Assembly (NCBI GenBank): GCA_002794775.1 | Contig: NBAY01000057.1 | Span: 1-64,000 of the forward strand | DNA from: Porodaedalea pini | Taxonomy: Eukaryota; Basidiomycota; Agaricomycetes; Hymenochaetales; Hymenochaetaceae | DNA length: 64,000 bases | Direction: 5' to 3' | In this document: piece by piece, positions 22,367 to 34,963 of the stretch | Layout of the letters: the number at the start of each line of letters is the position of its first letter | How positions within the stretch are numbered: the first letter of the stretch is position 1 | The notes under the pieces: generated by a model | Databases searched by the model: none | What the model was told of the DNA's origin: nothing | The model's input: only the letters and a program-made list of their open reading frames with translations | Made by a program: the position numbers and the translations under genes

Positions 22367-25300
22367 CTAAAGGTCAAAGGAGAGTGGTAAATCAGATAAA
22401 AGGGGCATGCTGTCCGGTGGTCGACGGAAGGAGAAATAAGCAAATTTCAAAAGTAAAAGAAAATTATTTGGGCGAAACCACTCAGCAAATGCTAAAGGAA
22501 GGGATCGTTGATGAAAGAGGCCGTTTCGAACAAGTGAAAAGAAAGGGCAACAATTAAGAATGTGATGGACATCATGTTTGATGCACGATGGGTCTGGACA
22601 CCGGGGTTCGAGGTTTCGATTATGCAGATCTAGCGAGTTCAGCATTAAGCTGGCGGTGCGAGAAAGAACTGAGCGATGTATCTTTTTCCTTGGGGAAAGC
22701 TTCAGAAATGGATGAAGGGATCGCGTTGGATAAAGGATGAACGAGGACGGCTCAAGAATTGAGCGATGTCTGCGAAGGTTGATGATATCGGCTTTCCAGT
22801 CTCGAATGAGGTCGAGCTGTACTTGTGCATTCAGATTAGGTAGGGAATCTGGAATGGTCTTGCGATCGGGTTTGGTGGCAGCGTCTTTTGTGAGTTTATC
22901 AGCTTTGGAATTACCCAGTACTCCTCTATGAGAGGGGAGCCACTGGATTGTGATGTGTGAAGCCTCGTGATGGAGGGCAAGAAAAATCCTGCAAAGATGG
23001 CAGAAAGTTATGATAAATTCCACATGTCGAGTGTCGTTGGAGAAGATGAGCTCGACGCAATTGAGTGAGTCCGTAATGATATGAATGTGGATAGGTGTGA
23101 AGCATTTCGCCAGAAGGAGGGAGATACGATGCATGGCTGCGATGAGCGCTTCCTGCTCCTCGAACAAGATGTTTGATCGAGAGTGCGCTGCTGAAGAAAA
23201 GACAGCAAGTTCTTTGTGATCGTGCATAATAACGAAGCCGTGGCCACCGATGTAAGAGCCGTCGGCATGGGGAATGATGGAGCCATCTGTGAAAATAAAA
23301 TACTGGTAGGGAGGAGGGTGTAAAAAGAAAGAATTGAAATCGCGAATAGCACGGTTGCGTTGAGCTGATGAAGGGATAGGTGTCATAATAAGACGAGAAT
23401 GAATTGGGGTAAAGGTAGGAAAGGAAAGTGATTTTGGAATTTTGACATCAGGAAGAAGAGATGACGTTAGATATTGATTCAGAATGGGGTCGTGTTTTGA
23501 ATGGGCAAAATATGATAGTAAGAAACGTTGAGAAAGAGAACGAATGAAAAGGTTGAGTGGTGGGCATGACAAGAAAGATTCTGCAACAGCCGGGTTGATG
23601 CTTTTATGAAATATGCAAAGGAAAAAGCGATTCTGGGTTGGATGAAGAATAGTAGAAATGAGTGAAGAGTTAGGGAAGAGGACGGCGCCATAAATAGCGA
23701 CCGAACAAATCAAACCGAAATATAAGAGTCTGGCGTATTGAAAGTATGCGCCATTGGAGCGATGGAACAGAAAGGAACGTTGATGGATGGTAGATAGGGC
23801 TTTGTTTGTGTGAGCTTTGAAATGAAGGCTGGGTGAAAGATCATAAGAGAAAATTACACCTAACCAAGTCAGATGGCATGAAGGAGGAATGATGCAATTG
23901 TTGGGTAGGGACAACAACGCATTAGAAGAAGATGGAGAATCATATAAGAATGATTGAAAAGTAAGGGACGCCGCTTGGCAGTGTGGAAGAATGTGAAGGA
24001 GTTCGATGGCATCTGGGTCAATGGAGAGGCCAAGGGCTTGAAATTGGAGGGATAGAAATTGAAACTGGTTATGGAGTCGAACTAAATTGGTCCGAATGCT
24101 GAGAGAACGTGAATAAAGAAGATGATCATCCATATACGCGAGCAAAGGGCGATGTGGACCAAAATGAACGTTGTAAGCCATAATGGCGTCTGCTGCGGCA
24201 AGGACTGAAATAAGGGGGGATAGTGGAGACCCTTGAGGAACGCCTCAATTGGGTTTGATAAAGGGAGTGGAAAAAAAATTGTTAAAATGAAATGAAATTG
24301 GTCTGTCCCTGAGCCAGGCAGAAAGGATGTGAATGAGATTCGGGTGAACGTTAGAGAGGATAAGTTTGTTAAGAAGGTGGTTATGAGAAATATTATCAAA
24401 AAATCCTTAGATGTCAACAGTAAGAATAGAGGTGATGAGATAGCGACGGCGTTGCAGGACAGCTCCGATGCCATCGCCACCACTGAAAATAAATGGTTGG
24501 GTTAAAATAGAGGAGAGAAGTTCATAGCAAGCTGTAAGAGAAGAACGATGTTTCCTACACCCATGTTGGGCATCGGGTAGAAGGTTGTTTGTTTCGAAAA
24601 AGGGTTGTAAGAAATTGAAAAGAACACGTTCGAAGAGTTTGCCGATAGTGTCAACCAAGGTGATGGGACGATAAGCCCTTGGAACTGAAAAGTCAGAACA
24701 TTTGGGTTTGGGGATAAAGGTAACAAGCAAAGTTTTGAAGGATAAAGGAAAATGGCCAATTCGAAGACATAAAGAGAAAAGGTCAATGAAAAATTGTCTG
24801 CAGTGTTCAATGAGTAATGCGAGGTGCTTGTACGAGATGTGGTTATTGCCAGGACTCGTTTCCTGATCGATACCTCAGAGCGCATCATGAATGTCGCTCA
24901 TCATAAGGGGTCTGAAATCACGGAGGGCTGGGAGCGGAATAACCTCTGGTGTAGACGTTAAGGGGGGGAAGAATGTCTTGCGGAAAAGAGACACTTTGTC
25001 ATCTTCAGTTAGAGTGAATGAACCATTAGCCATACGCAGCGCCCCGATAGGGAAGTGATGGTGAGCGGTACCCAGATACTGGTTACGCCAGACAGATCAA
25101 GCGTTGGATTGCTGAAGGCGAGCGCCAAAAAAGGTGTTTTTGGCTCAGGTGATTTCAGTGTCGAGGCGTTTTCGCGAGTCAGGATGAGGATTGCGACAGT
25201 GCGCGTGATATAGTTTTGAACACGCTTCGGACCACCAAGTGTTGGGGCCGAAATACGAGCACGGTTTCTGTTTGTTGAGGAAAAGAGTGGCAAAGTTGGA

Positions 25301-26194
25301 AAAGGAGGTCTGAAACGAAAAAAGGAGGTCGTCCAGTGCCTCAGGTGTATGAATGTCTGTTAATGAAAAGGGGAAGGAATTAGATTCGCAAAATTCTGCA
25401 ACAAACGCGGGTAGGTCTTGAGATCGAATTGAACGAAGGGCAGGTTGTGGAGGGGAGGAGATCACATCCAAGTTAAACGAAAAAAGGAGTGGACAATGAT
25501 CAGACGGAATGTCAAGAGAATGATTTGAAATGGAAATGTGGTCCAAGAGATAAGGGGAAAAATCCTCTGAAGCAATAATGAGGTCAATAATGGTTTTAGT
25601 GTTATTGGAACGATTGAAATAGGTATGTTGATTAGGGGGGTTGCAAACAACTAAACCACTGTCGTTGATCCAGTCAACGAGAGCACTCGACCTCGAAAAG
25701 TCAGCCGATTGGGCTGGAAAAGACCAAAGTTCTGAATGTCAGTTAAAGTCCCCGGTAAAGATATTAGAGGGGAGTCGAAGTGAAGGGAAGGGGTTTTCAA
25801 ATTCGTGTAAGCTGGGGGAATTGTAGACATTCCAAAGTAAAAGAGGGGATAAGTCTCCCCGAGAAATGGAGATGACACAAATGTTTGGGGAAGGAGGGTC
25901 GGAGTTATACAAGGAAATGCGGTGAATAATGCGAGGGTGTACCAGGGTGCAGCAACACGGTTTAGCTGAAGGAGAAGGCCTGAAGATAGTGTAAGGAGCG
26001 GAATTGCGAATTTGAAAAACGCGTGAGCCAGAAGGAGATGTTTTAGAAGGGATTGTAGAAGAAATGGTTGGGATTTCCTGGAAACAAATAATATCAGGGG
26101 TAAAATTCATGGATGAAAAGGAGCGTAAAAGATAATCAAAAGTGGGCTCCGAATTGCGAATATTAAGAGAAAAGATGGAAATGGTGTCAGTCAT
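22367..26194 (-). pseudogene. LINE ORF2: endonuclease, reverse transcriptase, RNase H
   Basis: A single frame of 1,276 codons holding six in-frame stops. By first base on the coding strand they are TGA at 25741, 25147, 25099 and 24877, TAA at 24409 and TGA at 24247. Domain order: an apurinic-like endonuclease (SLNIRN, FQEIPTIS, FTGDFN; SDHCPLLFSF), reverse transcriptase (SVPRAYRPITLVDTIGKLFE, GVPQGSPLSPL, active-site YMDD), then RNase H (FTDGSIIPHADGSYIGGHGF, EEQEALIAAMHR, TDSLNC, WLPSHRGVLGNSKADKLT). A C-terminal Cys/His motif follows (CPDPSCIKHDVHHILNCC). Catalytic YMDD and the RNase H Asp/Glu/Asp residues are retained; only nonsense codons kill it. Confidence 0.9.
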
Positions 26195-26199
26195 AGGGA

Positions 26200-28437
26200 T
26201 TAATAGGGAGATTGATAATTACGACGAGCTGGACACTCCGATGACCTGGCACTGTGATTACCCTGGCAGTTGATGCAATGGGCAAAGTGGTCACATTGGA
26301 GGTTGTTGGACGTCGTGCATGGAGCGCATTTAGTGACATGTACGGCGGTCCAGTGGGGTTCGGAGCAAATCACGCAGCGCACTACTGAGCGGCATTTTGC
26401 CGCGGGGTGTCCCAGGTGATGGCAGTTGTCACACTGGTTGATGGTTGGTCGAGCTTTCATCTCTTCGAGATGGCGAATGACTCCGAAGATCGGAACCGAT
26501 CTGTTATTATGAAGGAAAAAGTGGTCAAAGCAGAGGCGGGAGTTGTCTTTGAGAACCACCGAAACGTTGCAGAAGTCGTGCTGATTGAGCCGATCGATAG
26601 ATGACATGAATCGGGGCGAGAACATAAATTCATGGCCTTCAAATTGCGGAAGAGCAGAGATCTCTTCGATCAAATCTTTCTTGGAATAAATGAGATTGGT
26701 GTCCTTATCATAAACTGGGATGCCGGGGATAACCATTTTGAACTGCAGTGACGGTGTAAATGCCTTAGCCCCCGAAATATTGATAATGCAGTTGAGTTGC
26801 ATCACTAGAGCACTGTGCTGGGTATTGAAGTCAGAGTGAATGTTAGTGAAGGCGATAAGCAAGTTGCTGTTAGAAGTGTATTCAACATTCAAAATGACGA
26901 GGTGTTTAAAGAGCGGGTTGCCCTTAAGGCCCACTCGAACTGCATTTTTAACAGAAAGAGTGGATGGGCGAACAGCGAGGTCGCCCGGAAGCAAAAAGAA
27001 AATGCGCCGGGTGTTACAAACTCAAGTATTGACCGATCCGTTAGATCAGTTGATTGGAACCGTTGAAATTTCCCCTTGAGGGTTCTGCTCAGTAATTCGG
27101 ACTACCTTGGTGGGGGTAGCCTTAGGTTTCTTCTGGGCCGCTTTAGCATAAGAGACGGTGGTAAAACCATCCTGATCAACTCCAATGGCTTCAACCGGTG
27201 GATAGTAGATTTTTGTTTGGGATCTGTGAGGAGCATTATGCGCTGAGTGGGCGTAACCATCAGGTGTGATGATAGTGCCCTCCGAGGTCATACGATAGCC
27301 AGAACCCGGAATATGGGTTTTAGCGATGGCGGCGGCATATTCCGTTTTTCCATTTTTCGGGGTCTGGACGCGCTGTTTAGCAATAGGAGCTGGGGGTGGA
27401 AACTTGGGATCATGAACGAATCAAACACCGATCAGGTCCGGGAGTATTTTGGCATTTTTGTTGGAACTGGAATCAGTAGGGGCCAAGGGCCGAATAATAG
27501 AAGATGGGGCATCTGAAAGCTGTTTTTCGATAGTATTAGTTTTTTCAGAAATGGAAGATACGACCGCCGAGACCTGTTAGATGGATCTGGACATAGCGTG
27601 CATAGAGTCAGTAATTTCCTGATCGCGGATAGTCTGACTGTTAACGTAGATATTCTCAAAGACATGTTTAAATGAGGGTGAGTGAATACGGTAAGTGGAA
27701 TGAAAGGCTTCCAGACTTTTGTTAGCCGAGTTCTGGAGAGTGGTTTCATCGTCCAAGGCGTTGGATTTATTGATCCACGATACCAGGTTGGAGCCGATGT
27801 TGGTGAGAATAGAACTGGCGTGAACGGGATCGTCGTACCAGGGCTTATCGGAAGTCCACGTGGGTTGGGAAATGAGCGTGTTAATCGTGTTGATGGTGTC
27901 CTTAGTAAGATTAGTGAAGGAAAGGTTGACCTTATCGGCGATAGCCGGGTCCTCTTGTTCATCGATATCGTCCATATCGTTGTCGACCTGGGGGGCCTGA
28001 CTAGGGCATACGTCCGAGATGTACAGATCGTCGTCATCCATAGCATCGTTGTCAACGCGGGCGGGATGCGGGAGTGACCTATGTTCCTCCTCGGAATTCG
28101 AACGTTTAAGTGTGTTTTGCGACTCGATATCGGGAGTAGGGGGAAGATCCCCTTGTTTACGAAGTTTGGCGGCATGTTCGTCCGCCTCGACATCGGGTGA
28201 CCAATTCAAACGGTTCACTTGTACCTGATCGCAGACGGCGTCGTTGTGGTTGAAGGTCTTGTCGCGACCACAAACGGCACATAACTTGGCTGTCCCGCTA
28301 ACACACTGGCGACTGTGATAGGGGAGATCCTGTTTACACTCCTCACACTTGGTGGGGTCCTTGGGATTAACAAGGGATCGAAGAGACTTTGTTTTATGTA
28401 GAGAGGCTTTTGCCCTGGTCAACATTTTGTTGTCCAT
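26200..28437 (-). pseudogene. LINE ORF1: gag-like protein with CCHC zinc knuckles
   Basis: A single frame from ATG at 28437 to the stop at 26200, with four internal stops. By first base these are TAA at 27579 and TGA at 27423, 27048 and 27024. The N-terminus has a Cys-rich motif (CEECKQDLPYHSRQC and CAVCGRDKTFNHNDAVC), then an acidic linker. The C-terminus has tandem zinc knuckles CDNCHHLGHPAAKC and CVICSEPHWTAVHVTKC, with a last cluster CINCQGNHSARSSEC. This matches gag proteins of non-LTR elements that bind the element RNA. Only 5 nt separate its stop from the ORF2 start, a spacing compatible with termination-reinitiation. Confidence 0.85.
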
Positions 28438-28506
28438 GGCGGAGAGAGAATATGAGAAAGACTGTTGAACGATTTTCCCACGATAGATGATGATGGTAGG
28501 AAGAAA

Positions 28507-28517
28507 GTGCGGTTCAG
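28507..28517 (+). repeat. LINE target-site duplication, right copy
   Basis: GTGCGGTTCAG, identical to 22212-22222. It bounds the retrotransposon on its 5' side. Confidence 0.75.
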
Positions 28518-30435
28518 CTGGCAAGTTCACGTTCGCTTTGTCGGTCAGCTTGAACTAGTTGATATCTATGTTTGCAATGCCAAGGTACCCTCATTTGAAT
28601 CTGCTATTCTATTAGTCCCTCCTCACTCCTTTCAAAGGTCTTCAAGTTGACTCTAGCAGGATCCTGACTCGGACTCAGACGGCCTATTCCCTTTCTCAAG
28701 GCCTACGGCATTCGCTGCCTCAGACCGACCAGTCTGACGGGGCTTCCATAAAGGAACGGCACTTTCCATCTTCCGTTTCTGTGGCGCCATCCATAACATC
28801 GCGGACTACGCCTTACAAGGCCTGTTTCTGTTTTCCGTGATATTGCATTACGCTAGAAAAGCTAGCATCATCCACTCCGTGATGGTTCGGAGTGCGACAT
28901 AGTATGTCGGATCTTGGAGGGAGAGAGAATATTTGTCCTTGCTGGACAGAATGAGCCATAAGGTACGTATTTTTTCCGGCTTATATGTAACATCACTCGT
29001 GCTCAACTTCTACTGGGCTTTCGGGAATGGGCTTTACAAAGTTATAATGGGACAAAGATGCAGCACAATTCCATTTCTGATTCATATCTAGACGGAGTTG
29101 GTCGCTATAAATAATAAAGAGGATTTGGTGTATTTACTAAATGGTTCTCTTTGAAAATCCTTTCCTCTCCACTGGCGACCGCAGTACGGTCAAAGAGGTA
29201 ATGTTTTCTAGCTTGCCGGGCCGTTCCTTCTCTCATCGCTCTCTGCCCCTGTATCATCGGAACTTTGGCAGGTAAATTCGCACGTTGTGGCCTCATTTCT
29301 CCGGGAACCTACCTTTACGATCCCTCTGCGTCTAGCGCCAACTCCGATAAAATGCAGCTTCATGTGTGAGCAGGCGCTAGAACTCATACACGAAACCAGT
29401 CTCCCATTAAATGTGCAAACTCAATCTTAAACTGCATTGTATTTGGTAATACACTAAGGTACGCCAACATATATACCGTAGAACCGAAGCTCAGCATCCG
29501 TTCTAGACGGGTTCGGGGAAAAACTTTGTATGCCATCTGACTATTGCATTGGACGTAACCGGCCTAGCAAGTCTATCTCCGTCGTATGTTTTCTATTTTT
29601 ACGGGTTGACTTCGAAGCGATGATCGGATCCAATAATAGAGCCGTCCGTTATTTTTGTGCCCACGAATGTGTCGGATCGCTAGGGCCGTCCTTTGCGTTC
29701 CAAACGCATGCCAGTTGCCGTTTCCTAAGTCCCGGAAGCATACAATGAGTACGGTGCGGTCGGAAAGGGAGCTCGCGCTAGATTACAAATTTATGTTGTC
29801 TTTCAGTATTTATCTGGAGAACTTCGATACGCAGTTCTCGAGCTGGAGCCTGAGGCAGCAGCAACGTCTGTACTCTATTCTATTGTGCGCACGCTGGTCT
29901 ACTGTCTACTGACAATCGCGCACCCGGATTTGATAGGACAATAACTTGTGATCGGACCGCTATGGTTTAACGGACGCTCTGAGTTACATGTTCCGCTCGT
30001 TGTTCCGGTCCTGTCCCTCAATGTGCTGCGATAACTCGGAACAACAAAGCCATCACATCCTATTTCGGCGATCATCGGGGACTCTGTCTACTCTTCGAAT
30101 ACGGCTCGCCTGGTCAAACTAGCCCACCCATACAATGCCACCTCCGGAGATTTAAAAATCGTCAGAACTCGGAAGCAAAGATGGACGCAGTTAGCACTAC
30201 CGCCTTTTGGCCGGGAACAAATGAGCCCGCAACACATCAATCTATTCTTGTCATACTCTCGGGCTCATGTGTTAGATGCTCACCGAGCAATACTGGTCAT
30301 CTCCATAGGGTACAAGCAATGACTTGATTTTTTTTCTTCCATTTCTGACGGCGCTGACTGCGCAGAATCGATAGGCGGCATCATGATCGTAGATCGTCCA
30401 TGCCGAACGATGGAGTAGGAAACGACAGATCTTGG
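28518..30435. other. Gene-poor stretch, nothing supported
   Basis: 1.9 kb in which I found no phase-consistent exon chain, no structured RNA and no long repeat. Single frames up to 85 codons (29655-29912) lack motifs. The right end is the upstream region of the oxalate decarboxylase gene. Confidence 0.5.
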
Positions 30436-30443
30436 TATATAAG
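30436..30443 (+). promoter_or_regulatory. Probable TATA box of oxalate decarboxylase
   Basis: TATATAAG lies 61 bp upstream of the start codon at 30505. The spacing would place transcription start about 30 bp downstream of the box and leave a short leader. Inferred from sequence only. Confidence 0.5.
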
Positions 30444-30504
30444 ACGCAGTGGATTCATGGATTTTTCGGCAGTCGGACACGACATAGCCAATCTGCTCTC
30501 GAAG

Positions 30505-32738
30505 ATGTTCAAAGCGAGTCTCTTGTACTTTCTTGTACTCGTCTCTACGGTGGCAGCTGCCCCTGCAGCTAGCAATTCGAGTTCGTCTACGTCCACTGTG
30601 ACCAGCTCGATTTCTTACACCATTTCATCGTCGGAAGGTGCGCCGCCGTCCCCCGTCTCTAGCTCGACGCAAGGTAGCTCTGTATCATCTGCCCCGAACG
30701 AGTCAGAGACTGTCCCTCCCGCTAGCGACGACCCGAACTATCCTGAGTGGTCGCAAGACACAAACGAGAATGTCGAGCCCATCAGAAATCAGACTGGTGC
30801 TACGCAGCTCGCTCCGGACAATATCGAGTTGGACAAGCAGAATCCGGACTTATACGCCCCTCCATCGACGGATTCCGGCCTTATGTTAGTTTTTCTTACC
30901 TTACTTGTTCTCTTCAGTCGGTAACACCCTTTATTTACAGTCCAAATGCGAAATGGCCCTTTGCTCTGAGTCATAATCGCCTTCAAACAGGTGGTTGGGC
31001 GAGACAACAGAACGGTATGTTAATCATTGGCTTACTCGTGCTTTACTCAAGGTGATGTCTGGCAGAGGATGAGATGCCTATCGCTACTACAGTGTAAGAT
31101 CGGGTTTCATTATCGCTAGAAGGGGATCATCGCTGACTATATTCTCAGGGCTGGAGTCCAAATGCGTCTTGAAGCTGGAGCAATCCGGTATGCACAATTT
31201 ATACATTTCCTTCTTCAAAAATGCTGACTTTAAATAGAGAGCTTCACTGGCACACTGTCGCAGAGGTGCTTTTTGTATCACTTGTCCTTCTTGATCACCA
31301 ACTGATCGTTACTTTGCCATTTACTCAGTGGGCCTACGTCTTGAAGGTGCTTATTGTCTGTACTTTTGATAGCAGTTATTAAGCTTACTTGGCTCCAGGG
31401 AAGTACGTCAATTACTGCTGTGAATACAGATGGGCAAAACTATGTTACTGTTGTGGTAGGAAACCTTTTAATTCTAGGCACAACATGCGACTAATACAAA
31501 CTAACAGGGAGAAGGAGATCTCTGGTACTTCCCACCGGGAATACCTCATTCGCTTCAGGGGACGGATGATGATCCTGATGGGACCGAGTTTCTTCTGGTC
31601 TGTTCACTCTGAGTCGGTCGAAATAAAGATTGAGGTCTCACATAGAATGCTTTGAAGGTATTCGATTCTGGTACCTTCGATGAAGACGCGACATTCCTTT
31701 TGACCGACTGGACGGCGCACATTCCAAAAGAGGTTCTCGCAAAGGATTTCCAGACGAACATCTCTGCATTTGACCACATTCCCTCTGAACAGTTGTACAT
31801 TTTCCCATCCCGTAGGTATCCTCTCCGGTCTCCTCGGAATTTATGTCGCACTAATACAGTGCATGCTACTCAAGAGCCTCCTCCAAAGAATGAAACAGCC
31901 CCTTCGGATCCGAACGGAAGCGTTCCAAGCCCATTCTCGTACAAGCTCTCGGAGGCACCTGCGACTCCTTTGGCTGGCGGCTCTATCAAGATATTCGATC
32001 CGAGTGTCTTTCCAGTAGCTACTACAATCGTCGGAGCGCTTGTCACTATCGAGCCCGGAGGAATGCGGTGCGCTCTTCTAATATCGATTTTTGCTTGATG
32101 TGACTGACGCTTACTAAATCATCAAAAGGGAGCTTCATGTCAGTAAGCCGCTAATACATCCAAGTTCCACCCTAATTACATTTACAGTGGCACCCGACTG
32201 AGCCGGAATGGAGCTATTTCATGTGCGTTGAATATTTTGCATATATCGTCGTCGTTCAACTGAAGGTGTATCTCTTTAGCTCGGGCGAGGCTCGCATGAC
32301 TCTCTTTGCATCCTCTGCAACTGCAAACACCTTTGACTACCGAGTAAGCTAATCAGACTTCACTTCTTTTGAAACAAGCTAACTATCGGCTGCGCAGGCT
32401 GGCGATATCGGTTCGTCGACTCTTCAACCTGAAGGTTTTAGCTAACATAAAATACAATTCTCAGCTTATATTCCGCCCTGCTACGGTCATTACATCGAGA
32501 ACACTGGCAACACTACCATCACCTACTTGGAGCTCTTCGCCTCAGGTGAGCTTTCAACTTCACATTGCAATATCTCATTCAACTGATGGCGTCGATGATA
32601 GACCGAGTCGAGGACATAAGTTTGCAGCAATGGCTCGCCCTCACACCTCCGGAACTTGTCAAAGCTCATCTGGATCTTGACGACTATACGATAGCTCACC
32701 TCAACAAGACAAAGCAATACGTTGTTGGCCCGAACTAA
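30505..32738 (+). CDS. Secreted oxalate decarboxylase, bicupin
   Basis: Converts oxalate to formate and CO2 (Mn-dependent); controls extracellular oxalate and pH in wood-decay fungi. Sixteen exons: 30505..30884, 30941..31014, 31066..31093, 31149..31187, 31238..31265, 31329..31346, 31399..31455, 31508..31597, 31658..31811, 31860..32067, 32129..32138, 32188..32222, 32280..32343, 32398..32410, 32465..32545, 32602..32738; 471 aa. Signal peptide [20 protein letters not shown], then a Ser/Thr-rich linker. Cupin 1 has the metal ligands [16 protein letters not shown] plus His in GIPHSLQG. Cupin 2 has [17 protein letters not shown] plus His in CYGHYIEN. The active-site lid position reads FDEDATF, where the bacterial enzyme has SENST. 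Exons 11 and 14 are only 10 and 13 nt. All metal ligands are present. Confidence 0.93.
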
Positions 32739-33030
32739 TGTAGAAGAAGCAAAGGCGGAATGGGAAATTATACTTTATCAGCCAGATATTATGATGCCGT
32801 GGAGTGATTATCGTCTTCGATGTTGAGAATTTATGTTTATGTCAGAGAGATATTGAATAATTATTTGCAACTGAATTGGACACAATTTTATGCTAACAAT
32901 TAGCGCGTTCATCAAGCGCTGAAAGCTGAATGCGATTGGTCTGGATTTGTTTGGTTCTATTTGGTTCTTTTGAAACGTGTTCCACACTTCGTCGCGTCAA
33001 CTCTTGTCCTTGATGTACCACCACCGAAGA

Positions 33031-34963
33031 ATGTACTCGATGGGTACGTCGAAGAGTTATGCATGTTTTGCTTCTCTGGCTTTTAATCACTGTAACATGA
33101 AGCATCTGGAAGCGGGCCCCAAAGGCTGGTAGTCTCTACAAAAGTGACAACCAAGAAACGCTCGGCAAATGAAATTGGAACAGACGATGCATCCGCTCAA
33201 GCACCTCCTGCAAAGCGAAGTTGGGCCTCTCTCTTCCCCAAGAAGAATGGATATAATCATTGATCACTTTCTACATCGGCGACAGTGTTCCCCATTTTCT
33301 CGAGACCTTCTGAAGCGTCTGGGCCGCACGAGTCCCCTGGTCCATTTCGATGGAAGCGGCACTCTTTTCTGATGTCGACCTGTTTGTGCGGTGAGAACCT
33401 CAATCCAGAAATACGACCGAAGATTGCAGCCTTTGATCTTGATGACACTGTCATCAAGTATTCTCCGCCGAAGAAAGAGTCGGAATGGGACTACTGGCAC
33501 AAGAATATACCCCGTTTTCTGAAAGAGGCTCATGACTCAGGGTCTGCATGCTTTCCCGACGTCCAAATTGCTTGAATGCAGTGTCTCATCTGGTCCCCGA
33601 CTCTCAGGAACACCGTTGTATTCTTCAGTAACCAAAACTGGCCCGAGAAGAGACTGGTGCATTGGCGACAGAAGATGCAAAATGTCGCAAGAGCGGTTCG
33701 TATATCAGCAGCTTCAGACGCCCACCTATTCTGATTGCGAACGTACAGATACATGACGTGCCGTTCATACTATTCGCCGCAACCGCCAAAGATGGCTACC
33801 GAAAGCCTATGCCTGGTATGTGGGTGGCCTTAGAGAAACTCGCTCAGGAGGCTGGAATCACCATAGGTTCGTATCAATAAACTCCGGTAAAAGACCCTTT
33901 ATAAGGTTTTTAATACCCGTCGTGTCAATTTGGTAGATAAACAAAACTCGTTCTTCGTTGGCGATGCCGCTGGACGGAAAGGAGATCACTCAAGCACCGA
34001 TAGGAAGTTCGCAAATAACTTAGGTTTAAAGTTCTTTACTCCTGAAGTATGCGGTCTGTGGGCGGCTATACTTTATTGTCGTGGGGCTGATGATTTGGTC
34101 AGGAACATTTTTTAAAGCAGCCGCCTCAGGCTTACGAGCTCAGAGGCGTCCACGTGAGCAAAACGCTTGCGATCGAAGGTGAGAGTGGATGTGCAGTCAC
34201 CAATCTGGATATGAAATGGAACCTTGGTATCAGGTCCGAGGGTCACTCCATCGTCTTCGCCCATCTTGCCTGTGAACTCGAAGCAACCGGAGATGATTCT
34301 CTTCGTCGGCTCTCCGGCGTCCGGAAAAACTTCATTCTTCGAAACCACCTTTTCGACAGCTGGATACGCGCACGTCAATCAGGATGCTCTTGGCAGTCGT
34401 CCGAAATGCTTGAAAGCGGCTGAGGAATTCCTAAGAAGAGGAGTTAGCTGCGTGATTGGTTTGTACTTCCTGTGCCTCCTCAGTTCTGTCATCAATGTTT
34501 ATGGCTTAGATAACACAAATCGAGACAAGGAGACGCGCCAGCACTACCTCAACCTTGCAAAATCGTTGAGTGTTCCTGTCAGGTACGTTCGAATGATCGC
34601 CGTAACCTAGATGCCCTCTACTGACGTCCGCATAAGGTGTTTCGTGTTCAAGATCACCCCAGAGCTCGCATGGCACAACAACTTGTATCGATCTTTCTGT
34701 CTTCCTTTGATTTCTGGAGCTACTTCAACGGAAACTAAGGTATTGCTCTGTTTCTCTTCTCTCTCTTCTCTCTGACGGTGCATAATGGAAACCAGGAGCG
34801 AAAGCTCCTCCCATTCATTGCATTTTCTTCTTTTGCGAAAGCTTATGAAGAGCCAACGGTCGAGGAGGGTTTCAAGGAGCTGAAAACTGTCAATTGGCAA
34901 TTTCAAGGAGACGCCGAAAAGGAGCGATATTGGAGGATGTGGCTGCAGATCGACGGCAAGTAG
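33031..34963 (+). CDS. Polynucleotide kinase 3'-phosphatase
   Basis: DNA-end repair enzyme: removes 3'-phosphate and phosphorylates 5'-OH at strand breaks. Eleven exons: 33031..33043, 33103..33219, 33286..33541, 33608..33695, 33749..33866, 33937..34046, 34103..34178, 34234..34458, 34510..34582, 34637..34739, 34796..34963; 448 aa. A basic N-terminus ([11 protein letters not shown]) could act in nuclear import. The HAD phosphatase domain has [12 protein letters not shown] (DxDxT nucleophile), [19 protein letters not shown] and [19 protein letters not shown]. The kinase domain has the P-loop [34 protein letters not shown] and the C-terminal [15 protein letters not shown]. No FHA domain is present, as in S. 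pombe Pnk1. The 13-nt first exon is the least certain part. Confidence 0.88.

Larger units (their letters stand above)
22223..28506 (-). mobile_element. Non-LTR retrotransposon (Tad-like LINE), nearly full length, dead
   Basis: A 6,284-bp element reading leftward: ORF1 (gag with zinc knuckles), a 5-nt gap, then ORF2 (endonuclease, reverse transcriptase, RNase H). It is flanked by an 11-bp direct repeat GTGCGGTTCAG at 22212-22222 and 28507-28517, read as the target-site duplication. The 3' end on the coding strand is A/T-rich (AAAATTATAAA) next to the repeat. Both reading frames are continuous over their whole length, interrupted only by ten stop codons, with no frameshift. It therefore looks like a fairly recent, non-5'-truncated insertion later inactivated by point mutation. 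RNase H in ORF2 and a CCHC gag place it near Tad1-type fungal LINEs. Confidence 0.9.

Noticed and set aside
30036..30045. Short GTTGTTCC/GGAACAAC inverted repeat as a terminator or RNA hairpin
   Set aside because: Too short and isolated; no supporting context.
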